From the NCBI RefSeq assembly GCF_000720115.1, contig NZ_JOIR01000002.1, forward strand, positions 124,001 through 188,000: 64,000 nt of DNA, written 5' to 3'. Below the pieces are notes generated by a model. It did not search any database. It was not told the origin of the DNA and saw only the letters and a list, made by a program, of their open reading frames with translations. The first letter of the stretch is position 1; each line of letters starts with the position of its first letter. The stretch comes from Streptomyces sp. NRRL F-2580. GTDB taxonomy: Bacteria; Actinomycetota; Actinomycetes; Streptomycetales; Streptomycetaceae. This document shows, one piece after another, positions 1-8,773 of this stretch. A program made the translations under genes and the position numbers.

Positions 1-1
1 G

Positions 2-187
2 TCGGAGGTCCGCGCCCAGTGCAAGCGCTGGGAGCAGGCGGGCGCGGACCAGCTCTCCTTCGGTCTGCCGACCGGGGTCTCCTACGAGGACACGATGACC
101 ACGATCAAGCTCATCGGCGAGCACGTCATCCCGGAGATAGACACGGACCCGGTGCACCGCACGACGCGCTTCCGTCAGGCCGTCTGA
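2..187 (+). CDS. LLM-class flavin-dependent oxidoreductase, C-terminal end (partial)
   Basis: Only the last 61 codons are inside the window; the gene enters from the left edge and ends at TGA 185-187. The visible tail (QAGADQLSFGLPTG ... HVIPEIDTDP) matches the C-terminal barrel strand and helix typical of luciferase-like monooxygenases: the GADQ motif before the last beta strand and the final IGEHVIPEID helix. FMN or F420 use cannot be decided from this piece. It is followed at 170 bp by an amidohydrolase and an aldehyde dehydrogenase on the same strand, which suggests a catabolic operon. Confidence 0.75.
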   Translation, partial: SEVRAQCKRWEQAGADQLSFGLPTGVSYEDTMTTIKLIGEHVIPEIDTDPVHRTTRFRQAV

Positions 188-266
188 CACGACGGGGAAC
201 GGGGACGGCGTCTTCCCGGACCGCCGTCCCGCACCAGCCCCGGCCGGGCGGCCTCCGGCCGGGGCC

Positions 267-317
267 AAATCCAGCCTCGCCCGCGTTTGAGGCGCGGGGT
301 GTGGGGCGGAGCCCCAC
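267..317. repeat. GC-rich intergenic repeat with hairpin, Streptomyces type
   Basis: The stretch contains AATCCAGCCTCGCC, then GCGTTTGAGGCGCGGGG, then the inverted repeat GTGGGGC-gga-GCCCCAC at 301-317. From memory, near-identical segments are dispersed in many Streptomyces intergenic regions. Here it lies between the oxidoreductase stop and the deacylase start. It may act as a weak attenuator or may simply be a dispersed element. Confidence 0.5.
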
Positions 318-356
318 GGGACGGGCCGCAACGCGAAGACCGGCAGAAGGGACGTC

Positions 357-2096
357 ATGCTCGACCACCTGATCAAGGGCGCGACCGTAGTGGACGGCAC
401 CGGCGCCCCCGCCCGCGTCGCGGACGTGGGGATACGCGACGGCCGGATCGCGGCGATAGCCGCACCCGGCACCGTCACCGAAGACGCCCGCAGCAGCGAG
501 GACGCCACCGGCCTGGTCCTCACCCCCGGCTTCGTCGACCCCCACACGCACTACGACGCCCAGCTCTTCTGGGACCCGTACGCCACGCCCTCCATGAACC
601 ACGGCGTGACCACCGTCGCCGGCGGCAACTGCGGTTTCACCCTGGCGCCGCTCAACCCGGCCCGCCCGGAGGACGCCGACTACACGCGCCGCATGATGAG
701 CAAGGTCGAGGGCATGGCCCTCAAGGCCCTGGAGGAGGGCGTCGACTGGACCTGGTCCACCTTCGGCGAGTACCTCGACGCCCTGGAGGGCCGGATCGCC
801 GTCAACGCCGGCTTCATGGTCGGCCACTGCGCGCTGCGCCGCCACGTCATGGGCGAGGACGCCGTCGGCGGCCAGCCCACGCCCGAGCAGATGCAGCAGA
901 TGCTCGACCTCTTCCACGACGCCATGAACGCCGGCGCCTGGGGCCTGTCCACCACCCAGTCCTCCACCCACTCCGACGGCTCCGGCGCCCCCGTCGCCTC
1001 CCGGCACGCCAAGCCCGCCGAACTCCTCGCCCTCTCCAGGGCCGTCGCCGAACACGAGGGCACCCAGCTCGAAGCGATCGTCGCGGGCTGCCTGGACCAG
1101 TTCGCGGACGAGGAGATCGACCTCTTCGTCGACATGAGCGCCGCCGCCGGACGGCCGCTCAACTGGAACGTCCTCACCATCGACGCCGCCGTCCCCGAAC
1201 GCGTGCCGCGCCAGCTGGTACCCAGCGAGCGCGCCCGCAAGGCCGGCGGCCGGATCGTCGCGCTGACGATGCCGATCCTCACCCCCATGAACATGTCCCT
1301 CGGGACCTTCTGCGCGCTGAACCTCATCCCCGGCTGGGGCGAGGTCCTCGGCCTGCCCGTCCCCGAGCGGATCGAGAAGCTCCGCGACGCCGGCGTACGC
1401 GCCGAGATGCTGCGCCGCGCCGACAGCAAGGAGGCCGGGGTCTTCCGGCGCCTCGCCGACTTCGGCCGGTACGTCATCGGCGACACGTACAGCAAGGAGA
1501 ACGAGGGCCTCTCAGGCCGCGTCGTGAACGACATCGCCGCCGAGCGCGGCCAGGACCCCTTCCAGTGCCTGGTGGAGATCTGCGCCAACGACGACCTGCG
1601 CACGGTGCTCTGGCCGATGCCCACCGACAACGACCCGGCGAGCTGGGCCCTGCGCGCCGAGACCTGGCAGCACGAGGACGTCATGCTCGGCGGCTCCGAC
1701 GCCGGCGCCCACCTGGACCGGATGTGCGGGGCCCCGTACACGACCCGTTTCCTCGGCGACTGCCTGCGCGGCCGCAAGCTGGTCCCGCTGGAGCAGGCGG
1801 TACGGATGCTCACCGACGACCCCGCCCGGCTGTTCGGGCTGCGCGAGCGCGGCCGGATCGCCGAGGGCTACCACGCGGACCTGGTCCTCTTCGACCCGGA
1901 ACGCATCGAGGCCGGCCCCGCGACGCTCGTCCACGACCTGCCCGGGGACAGCCCGCGGCTGGACGCGCGGGCCATCGGCATCGTCTCCGTACGGGTCAAC
2001 GGCGTGGAGACCATCCGTGACGACGAGGTCACGGGGGCGGTCCCCGGGATCGTGCTCCGTTCGGGCCGCGACACGAGGACCGTGAGCACCCGATGA
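357..2096 (+). CDS. N-acyl-D-amino-acid deacylase (D-aminoacylase family amidohydrolase)
   Basis: This 579-aa protein is a metal-dependent amidohydrolase predicted to hydrolyse N-acyl-D-amino acids to the free D-amino acid and a carboxylate in the cytoplasm. Residues 1-60 form the small beta sandwich. DPHTH (61-65) is the first metal-binding HxH. GGNCGF (89-94) carries the Cys that bridges metals in D-aminoacylases. GGSDAGAH near residue 445 supplies the catalytic Asp, and RGRIAEGYHADLV near 500 is the C-terminal return to the sandwich. Length is slightly above the family norm of about 480-540. The last codons overlap the aldehyde dehydrogenase start by 4 bp, so the two are translationally coupled. 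The real substrate could be another N-acyl compound or a cyclic amide. Confidence 0.85.
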   Translation: MLDHLIKGATVVDGTGAPARVADVGIRDGRIAAIAAPGTVTEDARSSEDATGLVLTPGFVDPHTHYDAQLFWDPYATPSMNHGVTTVAGGNCGFTLAPLNPARPEDADYTRRMMSKVEGMALKALEEGVDWTWSTFGEYLDALEGRIAVNAGFMVGHCALRRHVMGEDAVGGQPTPEQMQQMLDLFHDAMNAGAWGLSTTQSSTHSDGSGAPVASRHAKPAELLALSRAVAEHEGTQLEAIVAGCLDQFADEEIDLFVDMSAAAGRPLNWNVLTIDAAVPERVPRQLVPSERARKAGGRIVALTMPILTPMNMSLGTFCALNLIPGWGEVLGLPVPERIEKLRDAGVRAEMLRRADSKEAGVFRRLADFGRYVIGDTYSKENEGLSGRVVNDIAAERGQDPFQCLVEICANDDLRTVLWPMPTDNDPASWALRAETWQHEDVMLGGSDAGAHLDRMCGAPYTTRFLGDCLRGRKLVPLEQAVRMLTDDPARLFGLRERGRIAEGYHADLVLFDPERIEAGPATLVHDLPGDSPRLDARAIGIVSVRVNGVETIRDDEVTGAVPGIVLRSGRDTRTVSTR

Positions 2097-3574
2097 CCGA
2101 CGCGCAGCCGCAGCCGCAGAAGCTCTACATCGGCGGCGAGTGGGTGGAGCCCGCCGGCGGTCACTACGAAGTGGTCAACCCGGCGGACGAGTCGGTCGTC
2201 GGGCTCGCCCCCGAGGCCTCGCGCCCGCAGGTCGAGGACGCGGCCCGCGCCGCGGCCGAGGCGTTCGAGGGCTGGTCCCGTACGAAGCCCGAGGAACGGG
2301 CGGCGATCCTCGACCGGGCCGCGGACATCATGCAGCGCGAGTTCGAACCGTGGACGGAGCTCGCCCGGGCCGAGACGGGCGCACCCACCGGGATCGCGCG
2401 CGGCATGCAGGTCGGCGTCGGGGTGGCCCGCTTCCGCAGGTACGCGCGCGGGGCCCTCGAACCCGTCGAGAAGGGCCTCCCGCCGCAGGTCACGGAGGCC
2501 GGTCCGATGGGGAGGGCGAGCATCCTCGGCGCGCTGGAGGTGCGTCAGCCGGTCGGCGTGGTCACCTGCGTCACCTCGTACAACAACCCGTGGGCGAACC
2601 CGGCGGGCAAGGTGGCCCCCGCCCTGGCCATGGGGAACACGGTGGTGGTCAAGCCCGCCCCGCAGGACCCGCTGTCGGTGTTCCGGATGGCGGACGCCCT
2701 GCACGAGGCCGGGGTGCCGGCGGGCGTGGTGAACGTGGTGAACGGCCAGTCGGTGGAGGTCGGCGAGGCCGCCGTGGACTCCCCGTACGTGGACATGGTG
2801 TCCTTCACCGGTTCCACGGGCGTCGGGCAGCGCATCGCGGAGGTCTGCGGCCGGACGATGAAGCGGCAGTTGATGGAGCTGGGCGGCAAGGGCGCGGCGA
2901 TCGTCTTCGGGGACGCCGACCTGGACGCGGCGGTGATGGGCATCGGCACCACCTTCTCCTTCTACTCCGGGCAGATCTGTACGGCCCCGACCCGGGTGAT
3001 CGCCCACCGGTCGGTCTACGACCAGCTGATCGAGAAGCTCACCGGCTACCTGGCCTTCATGAAGGTCGGCGACCCGGCGGCGGCCGGCACGGTGGTGGGC
3101 CCGGTGATCTCGGCGGCGCACCGGGACCGCGTGGAGTCGTACGTCGAGCTGGGGAAGAAGGAGGGCGCGCGGATCGCGTACGGCGGCGAGCGCCCGGTGG
3201 TGGGGGAGGACGGCAAGGGCTTCTACGTGGCCCCCACCCTCCTCGTCGACTGCACGAACGACATGCGGGTGGTCCGCGAGGAGATCTTCGGCCCGGTGGT
3301 CGTGGTCGTCCCCTTCGACGGGGACGAGGACGAGGCGGTCCGGCTGGCCAACGACAGCGACTTCGGCCTGTTGAGCTACGTGTGGTCGGGGGACTCGGCG
3401 CGCGCGTTCCGCGTGGCGCGGCGGCTGCGGGCGGGCGGGGTCGGTGTGAACACCATAGGCCGCAACATGGAGGCGCCGTTCGGCGGCTTCAAGCGCAGCG
3501 GGGTGGGGCGCGACGTGGGCTCGTACGCGCTGCACGCGTACAGCGAGATCCAGTCGATCGTCTGGACCGGGTGA
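2093..3574 (+). CDS. NAD(P)+-dependent aldehyde dehydrogenase
   Basis: This is a 493-aa aldehyde dehydrogenase superfamily enzyme of normal length that oxidises an aldehyde to the acid. The coenzyme-binding region includes FTGSTGVGQ (G-x4-G). The general base Glu262 lies in MELGGKG and the catalytic nucleophile Cys296 in SGQICTAPTR. The C-terminal oligomerisation region ends PFGGFKRSGVGRD. The ATG overlaps the deacylase stop (ATGA at 2093-2096), so it is the last gene of a likely three-gene operon with the flavin oxidoreductase. It may remove the aldehyde generated by the upstream enzymes; the substrate is not identifiable. A perfect hairpin follows the stop codon. Confidence 0.92.
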   Translation: MTDAQPQPQKLYIGGEWVEPAGGHYEVVNPADESVVGLAPEASRPQVEDAARAAAEAFEGWSRTKPEERAAILDRAADIMQREFEPWTELARAETGAPTGIARGMQVGVGVARFRRYARGALEPVEKGLPPQVTEAGPMGRASILGALEVRQPVGVVTCVTSYNNPWANPAGKVAPALAMGNTVVVKPAPQDPLSVFRMADALHEAGVPAGVVNVVNGQSVEVGEAAVDSPYVDMVSFTGSTGVGQRIAEVCGRTMKRQLMELGGKGAAIVFGDADLDAAVMGIGTTFSFYSGQICTAPTRVIAHRSVYDQLIEKLTGYLAFMKVGDPAAAGTVVGPVISAAHRDRVESYVELGKKEGARIAYGGERPVVGEDGKGFYVAPTLLVDCTNDMRVVREEIFGPVVVVVPFDGDEDEAVRLANDSDFGLLSYVWSGDSARAFRVARRLRAGGVGVNTIGRNMEAPFGGFKRSGVGRDVGSYALHAYSEIQSIVWTG

Positions 3575-3580
3575 AGCGCG

Positions 3581-3620
3581 GCGACGGCCGGCCGGGGTGC
3601 GCTCCCCGGCCGGCCGTCGC
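3581..3620. terminator. Bidirectional terminator hairpin between convergent genes
   Basis: A perfect 17-bp inverted repeat (arms 3581-3597 and 3604-3620, 6-nt loop) sits 7 bp after the aldehyde dehydrogenase stop and 5 bp before the end of the convergent minus-strand gene. There is no U tract, as is usual in Streptomyces terminators. Confidence 0.8.
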
Positions 3621-3624
3621 GTTC

Positions 3625-5436
3625 CTACGCGTCCTGGTCGGTCCCGTCGGCCCAGCTGTAGCCGAAGGACGCGGCGAGTTCGCTGCTGCCGCGCCGGAGT
3701 GGGGCGAAGCCCTTCGGGTCGGACCTCGCGATCCGTTCCAGCGCGGCGGCCGCCCGTTCCTCGGGCGGGCTGCCGTCATCGGGCAGCCGCCAGTCGAAGT
3801 ACAGCCGCAGCGGCTGCCCGTGGCGGTCCTCGGCGCCGTCCGGGGGTGAGAACACGAGCCGCGCCACCGTCGTGTGCGGCTCACGCCAGTCGGTCCCGAC
3901 CCAGCTGACGCCGAGGTCCCACCGCCGCACCAGCTCCGGCCGCTTCCGCAGACCGGCCGCGATCAGTCGCGCCGTGCGCCGGGCCGGCCAGCACCAGGAG
4001 TGGTCCCGCTCGGCGCGGTCGACCTCGGCGTCGTACGCGGCCGCGTCGAAGCGGTACGCGGGCGGCGGCGGGCCGACCGTGCCGCGCCAGCCGTCCCACA
4101 CCACCTCGTCGCCGTCCCGGCGGATCGTCACGTACAGCGCGCCGCAGCAGCCCTCGGTGCAGGACGCCTCCGCGAGTTGCACCTCCCGCGGCTCCGGTCC
4201 GGCCCCCAGGCCGCCGGTGTCGATCAGGAGCTCGGGCGGGTTGCCCGGCCCCTTGTCGAACAGCGCGGGCAACAGCGGCAGCCCGTCGACCAGGATGCGG
4301 GTCTCGACGGTGGGCGAGGACGCGGCGGTGTGGACCGCGACCACTTCCCACCGCGGGCGGCCGCCGGCCGCGGCGCGGGCGAACGGCAGGTCCCGGGTGC
4401 GCCGGAACCACTCCGCTCGCCGGTCGTCGGGTACGGGCTCCCGCGCGACCTCGGCCGGCAGCCGGTCCAGGGCGTCGAGCAGGGCCTGACGCCGCCCGGG
4501 CCGCCAGTTCAGCAGTACGGCGGGGCCGCTGTGCAGGTCGAGGGCGATCGACAGCAGGAGCGACTGGTGTTCCGGGGTCGGGGGCAGCCGGTCGGCATGC
4601 CGGACCAGGGCCTCGTACACGGCGCGGGCGGGCAGGTAGTCGAGGATCGCGGAGCGGTGGTCCCGCTGCGCGGCCATGTGGTGCAGCAGCAGGCCGGTCT
4701 GCGCGAGCAGGTCGGGGTCCTCGGGATGGGCGCGGAGCAGCCCGTGCAGGTCGGCGGCCTCGGCGATGCGGCGGGCGAAGAGCAGGGCCCGTGGGTCGTC
4801 GGGCACCGCGACCAGCGCGGCCCGGACGGCCTCCGCGTCGCCGGTGGCGATCGCCTCGATGAGCGGGGTCAGCAGCTCGGACCGGTCCCGGCCGCGCAGC
4901 ACCAGCAGGGCCGCCGCCTGCCGGTCGAGCGGGTCGAGCGCGGCCGTCGCCACGGATTCGAGGCCGGAGAGGGTGCCGAGCACCTGGAGACAGGGCACGT
5001 CCTCCGGCTCGCCGAGGCGGATCAGCAGGGCGATCCCGATGCCGACGGCCACTGCGGTGCTGCCGGTGCGGGTCAGCTGCCGGGCGGTGCGCCGGGCGGC
5101 GTCCGGGTCGCTCAGGTCGAGCTGTGGGACGTGCGCACGGACGGTACGCGCGTGCAGCCCCAGCTCGCGGGCCCGCCGGTGGACGGCCGCGGCGGCCCGG
5201 ACGGGGTCGTGGTCGGCCAGCAGGGGGGTGAGCACGGCGCGCACTGCGGCCCGCGTCTGCTCCCAGGTCCGGCGAGGGCGGTCGGGTCGTCCGGCTTCCG
5301 GCGGGGATCCCTCGGGTAGCGGATAGCCGCGGCGCGGGACCCGGCCGTCCGGGTCGATGCCGCGCCGGAAGAGGGCGTAGTCGTACAGGGAGGTCGTCCG
5401 GGGGGCGAGCGGCTCGCGCTCGTCGCGGACGCTCAT
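3625..5436 (-). CDS. Conserved hypothetical protein, 603 aa
   Basis: I do not recognise a named family. The first 300 residues are helical and Leu/Ala/Arg-rich, possibly HEAT-like repeats (LIRLGEPEDVPCLQ, DPRALLFARRIAEAADL). The second half is beta-rich with VETRILVDGLPLLP, a cysteine cluster ASCTEGCCGALYV around residues 420-435 that might bind metal, and WRGTVGPPPPAYRFDAAAYDAEVDRAERDHSWCWPARR written across several short segments near 460-500. No signal peptide or membrane segment is visible, so it is probably cytoplasmic. The ATG at 5436 is the only good upstream start. It is monocistronic between a hairpin and a 354-bp spacer. Confidence 0.7.
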   Translation of the reverse strand: MSVRDEREPLAPRTTSLYDYALFRRGIDPDGRVPRRGYPLPEGSPPEAGRPDRPRRTWEQTRAAVRAVLTPLLADHDPVRAAAAVHRRARELGLHARTVRAHVPQLDLSDPDAARRTARQLTRTGSTAVAVGIGIALLIRLGEPEDVPCLQVLGTLSGLESVATAALDPLDRQAAALLVLRGRDRSELLTPLIEAIATGDAEAVRAALVAVPDDPRALLFARRIAEAADLHGLLRAHPEDPDLLAQTGLLLHHMAAQRDHRSAILDYLPARAVYEALVRHADRLPPTPEHQSLLLSIALDLHSGPAVLLNWRPGRRQALLDALDRLPAEVAREPVPDDRRAEWFRRTRDLPFARAAAGGRPRWEVVAVHTAASSPTVETRILVDGLPLLPALFDKGPGNPPELLIDTGGLGAGPEPREVQLAEASCTEGCCGALYVTIRRDGDEVVWDGWRGTVGPPPPAYRFDAAAYDAEVDRAERDHSWCWPARRTARLIAAGLRKRPELVRRWDLGVSWVGTDWREPHTTVARLVFSPPDGAEDRHGQPLRLYFDWRLPDDGSPPEERAAAALERIARSDPKGFAPLRRGSSELAASFGYSWADGTDQDA

Positions 5437-5790
5437 CGGGCGGGGCGGGACTCGATTCCGTAGGTCATGCGAGGAGCCTGCCAGGCCGGGTCAGGACGCG
5501 TCCAACGAAAATCCGGCCTCGCCCCGGAGGAGCTCATCGGCCGTGGGCACGGGGGCGGTCTCGCGGATGCGGGCCCGGTCCGGGGGCGGGTGGGCCGGTT
5601 GTGCCGGGGCCGGGCGCGCGCCGGGGCGTCTTCTCGGGCGCCGAACGGGGCGGGGGCCGGAGCCTGCGGCGGTAGCGCGTTCGACGCCCTGTGGGGACCG
5701 CCCCGGCACACGCCCGGCCCCGCCCCCACCGGCAGGCTGGTCGGAGCCGAAGGGAACGGGCTGGTCCCGGTCCCGGCCCCGCCCCGTCGC
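5437..5790. other. 354-bp spacer without a supported gene
   Basis: Upstream region of the 603-aa gene and downstream region of the lipoprotein gene, both on the minus strand. A short reading frame ending in MTYGIESRPAR overlaps the 603-aa start by 4 bp (ATGA at 5433-5436) and could be a leader peptide, but nothing else supports it. The rest is GC-rich with no recognisable RNA or protein. Confidence 0.4.
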
Positions 5791-6480
5791 TCAGTCCACG
5801 TAGTAGTCGGTGAGGACGCAGCCCTTCACCAGGGCCGGTTCCTTGCGGTAGCCGCTCGGCGGGTTGAAGTCCGCGTGGCAGTTCAGCATCAGCAGCCCGG
5901 CCTGCGGGCTCAGCAGGGCGCTCATGGCGTCCGAGCTTTCGGATCCCATGGCGAAGTCCTGCCCGATGACGATGCCGCTGTTGGGGTTCCCGCCCCCCTC
6001 CGCGGCGACCTCGGCCTTGAAGGCGGTCTGGAAAGCCTTCGCGTCCTTGATCATGTAGATGCTGGTGCGGCCTCTGCTCCCGCAGATCCCGCGCTCGGTG
6101 ACGGTGCCGGCCTGGAAGAACTTCTCGTCCGGGCCCGTGCTCGAGTGGCTGCCCGCGGGGACGGCCTTGATCGGGTCGCACGGGGTGAACCCGTTGACGA
6201 AGCGGGCGGCCGCGGCCATGGTCGCCGCCTTGGGGAGCTTCTGGAAGGCCGTCCCGTCCTTGGGGGCGTTGCCGTTGACGCCGCCGTTCTTCGTCGGGTT
6301 CTCCAGCGTGCCCTCGTTGGGGCCGCCGTCGCCGGTGCCGTTGGCGGCGCCGTTCGCACCGGCCGCAACGGAATCCCCGCCGACGCCGCCGAGCGGCGGG
6401 TTGTCGCCGCCTCCGCAGCCGGTGAGGGAGAGCAGGGCCGCGGTGGCCGAAACGGTGATGATCAGTGGCTTGAAACGCAT
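5791..6480 (-). CDS. Secreted lipoprotein of unknown function, 229 aa
   Basis: The ATG at 6480 was chosen because it starts a clean type II signal peptide: MRFK, a hydrophobic core, and the lipobox LTGC with the lipidated Cys at residue 22. A Gly/Asn-rich linker (GGGDNPPLGG, GANGAANGTGDGG) to about residue 60 is followed by a folded domain with FVNGFTPCDPIKAVP, TVTERGICGSRGRTSIYMI and VKGCVLTDYYVD, which carry Cys residues likely paired outside the cell. Length and layout fit the small sensor-domain lipoproteins common in Streptomyces. The function is unknown. It is divergent from the APC permease with a 312-bp gap. Confidence 0.8.
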   Translation of the reverse strand: MRFKPLIITVSATAALLSLTGCGGGDNPPLGGVGGDSVAAGANGAANGTGDGGPNEGTLENPTKNGGVNGNAPKDGTAFQKLPKAATMAAAARFVNGFTPCDPIKAVPAGSHSSTGPDEKFFQAGTVTERGICGSRGRTSIYMIKDAKAFQTAFKAEVAAEGGGNPNSGIVIGQDFAMGSESSDAMSALLSPQAGLLMLNCHADFNPPSGYRKEPALVKGCVLTDYYVD

Positions 6481-6792
6481 GTGCGCGGTGTCCCCCGGTA
6501 AATGACCTTGGATGGCGGCGACTGTAGGACGCTGGTCATGTCCGCGGCAAACCGGGCGGCGAAAAACTCGCACGGGAAAGTTTGAAGAGCCTTAAAACGG
6601 ACATGGCTACGGTTTCCGCATCCTGAAAGCTTCTCTTGAGAGCCTGCCGAACCATGGCGGGAGGCCGAGATGAACCTTGTATTAAGCGTTCGTTAACGGC
6701 CACAGCCTCGGGATTCCAAGGCGTTCGGGGCGGGCGGATTCCGGACTTCGATCCTCCAGATGTGGAAAACGCACCATCTAACGTCCTGACCC
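6481..6792. promoter_or_regulatory. Divergent promoter region, lipoprotein / APC permease
   Basis: 312 bp with locally lower GC than the surroundings (for example CCTTGTATTAAGCGTTCGTT near 6680-6700), consistent with promoters reading both ways. No good ribosome-binding site precedes the permease ATG; CATCTAACGT about 15 bp upstream could serve as a -10 element close to a leaderless or short-leader start. No operator repeat was found. Confidence 0.4.
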
Positions 6793-8358
6793 ATGACTCA
6801 GCTGGACGTTCGGCCTCGGGCCGGAGACACGGTAAACGGCGTCGCCGAGGGCGACGTTCGCGGCAAGGGCCTCGGCAAGGGTTCCGTCGGCCTCGTGGGA
6901 AGCGCCGTCATCGGCATCTCCACCGTCGCCCCCGTCTACTGCCTGACCTCGACCCTGGGATCCACCGCGGGGGAGGTCGGCCTGCAGATGCCGGCCATCT
7001 TCCTCGCCGGCTTCCTCCCGATGCTGCTGGTGGCCTTCGCGTACCGCGAGCTCAACAAGGCCATGCCGGACTGCGGCACCTCCTTCACCTGGACCGTCAA
7101 GGCCTTCGGCCCGCGGATCGGCTGGATGTGCGGCTGGGGCCTGGTGATCGCCACGATCATCGTCCTCTCCAACCTCGCGGGCGTCGCCACCTCGTACTTC
7201 TGGCTGCTGGCCGGTGAGATCACCGGCAACGACTCGATCGCTGCCCTGGACGACAACAAGCTCGTCCACATCGCCACCTGCCTGACGCTGATCGCCGTCG
7301 CGACCGCCATCAGCTACCGCGGCATGACCGCCACCAAGGGCGTCCAGTACGCGCTGGTCGGCCTCCAGCTCGTCGTGCTCGCCCTCTTCGTCGCGATGGC
7401 CTTCCAGAAGGCCTCCGCCGGCACCTTCGACACCGGCCTGGACTTCTCCTGGTCCTGGATGAACCCCTTCGCGGTCGAGTCCATGGCGGCCTTCACCGCC
7501 GGACTCTCGCTCTCGATCTTCATGTACTGGGGCTGGGACGCGTGCCTGGCCACCAACGAGGAGACCACCGGCTCCACGAAGACCCCCGGCCGCGCCTCGC
7601 TCATCGCCATGGTCGTCCTGGTCGGCTCCTACCTCGCCACCGGCATCGCCGCCCAGATGGCCGTCGGCGCGGGCGGCGAAGGCCTGGGCCTCGCCAACGA
7701 GGAGACCTCCGGCAACGTCTTCGCGGCCCTCGCCGGCCCCGTGATGGGCCCGGCACTCGGCATCCTGCTCTTCGTGGCCGTCCTGGCCTCCGCCGCGGCT
7801 TCCCTGCAGACCACCTTCATCCCGGTGGCCCGCACGGTCCTCGCCATGTCGACGTACGAGGCGCTGCCGCCCTCCTACGCCAAGGTCCACCCGAAGTTCA
7901 AGACCCCGGGCCGCGCCACCGTCATGGCGGGCGTCGCCACCGGAGCCTTCTACACGGTGATGACCCTGGTCAGCGAGAACGTCCTGACCGACACGATCTT
8001 CGCGCTCGGCCTGATGATCTGCTTCTACTACTCGCTGACGGCCTTCGCCTGCGCCTGGTACTTCCGCGCCGAGCTGCGCCGCTCCACCCGCGACCTGCTC
8101 TTCAAGGGCGTCTTCCCGGTCCTGGGCGGGCTGCTGCTGGCCGCGGTCTTCTTCAAGACGCTCTACGACGCCTGGGACCCGGCCTACGGCTCCGGCTCCA
8201 CCATCCCGGGCCTCGGCGTCGGCAACGTCTTCGTCATCGGCGTCGGCCTGCTGGCCCTCGGCCTGGTCATCATGTTCGTCACCGAGCGCCGCAGCCCCGC
8301 CTTCTTCCGCGGCCAGGTCCTGACGAAGTCCACCCCGGCCCTGGTGGTCGAGGACTGA
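6793..8358 (+). CDS. APC-family amino acid permease
   Basis: This 521-aa integral membrane protein has about 12 predicted transmembrane helices and belongs to the amino acid-polyamine-organocation superfamily, proton-coupled importers in the cytoplasmic membrane. The N-terminal GSAVIGISTVAPVYCLTS (about residues 36-53) is the unwound substrate-binding TM1 region of this fold. FAYRELNKAMPDCGTSF (about 80-96) matches the conserved loop before TM3. A soluble tail of about 20 residues ends the protein. The substrate cannot be deduced. It is a single gene followed by a strong hairpin. Confidence 0.9.
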   Translation: MTQLDVRPRAGDTVNGVAEGDVRGKGLGKGSVGLVGSAVIGISTVAPVYCLTSTLGSTAGEVGLQMPAIFLAGFLPMLLVAFAYRELNKAMPDCGTSFTWTVKAFGPRIGWMCGWGLVIATIIVLSNLAGVATSYFWLLAGEITGNDSIAALDDNKLVHIATCLTLIAVATAISYRGMTATKGVQYALVGLQLVVLALFVAMAFQKASAGTFDTGLDFSWSWMNPFAVESMAAFTAGLSLSIFMYWGWDACLATNEETTGSTKTPGRASLIAMVVLVGSYLATGIAAQMAVGAGGEGLGLANEETSGNVFAALAGPVMGPALGILLFVAVLASAAASLQTTFIPVARTVLAMSTYEALPPSYAKVHPKFKTPGRATVMAGVATGAFYTVMTLVSENVLTDTIFALGLMICFYYSLTAFACAWYFRAELRRSTRDLLFKGVFPVLGGLLLAAVFFKTLYDAWDPAYGSGSTIPGLGVGNVFVIGVGLLALGLVIMFVTERRSPAFFRGQVLTKSTPALVVED

Positions 8359-8401
8359 CCACCCCCGCGCACCCCCTGCGGACCCCCGCTGAGTCACCCC
8401 C

Positions 8402-8436
8402 GCGGCCCCGGATCGATCCCCCCGATCCGGGGCCGC
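8402..8436. terminator. Terminator hairpin after the permease
   Basis: A perfect 14-bp stem (8402-8415 with 8423-8436, 7-nt loop ATCCCCC) lies 44 bp after the permease stop. Confidence 0.7.
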
Positions 8437-8494
8437 CGGCGTTCCGGGCACCCCGGGCGGTGACCCGGGGCGTGGGGGAGTCGTTGGGCCGGGC

Positions 8495-8773
8495 ATGAAC
8501 GCCATGAAGCGCACCCTCGCCGCCCTGGTCGTCACCGGTGGCGCCGCCCTCGCACTCACCCCCGTCGCCGCACACGCCGACGAGCCCGCCGCTCAGGCGC
8601 CCCCGGTCGTCGACCGGGTGGTCGACATCGTCGACCATCCGGCCCGGACCGTCCAGGACGCGAAGACCGCGGTCGCGGTCACCTCCTCCGCCGCCGGCAA
8701 CGCCGCGGGGGCCACGGACGCCTCCCTCACCGCGCCCCTGCACACCCTCCCCAAGACCCCCGCGGTCAAGTGA
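8495..8773 (+). CDS. Small secreted protein, 92 aa
   Basis: A Sec signal peptide covers residues 1-28 (MNAMKRTLAALVV ... AAHADE) with an AHA-type cleavage site. The mature part of about 64 residues is Ala/Pro/Val-rich (VDRVVDIVDHPARTVQDAK) and has no cysteine. MKRT at 8504 is an alternative start. The gene overlaps the convergent DDN-like gene by 8 bp. Function unknown; such short exported proteins are common in Streptomyces and are often species-restricted. Confidence 0.65.
   Translation: MNAMKRTLAALVVTGGAALALTPVAAHADEPAAQAPPVVDRVVDIVDHPARTVQDAKTAVAVTSSAAGNAAGATDASLTAPLHTLPKTPAVK

Noticed and set aside
5433..5729. 98-codon minus-strand ORF overlapping the 603-aa gene start
   Set aside because: Pro/Arg-rich composition and no start signal; only its last 12 codons could be a leader peptide, which remains unproven.
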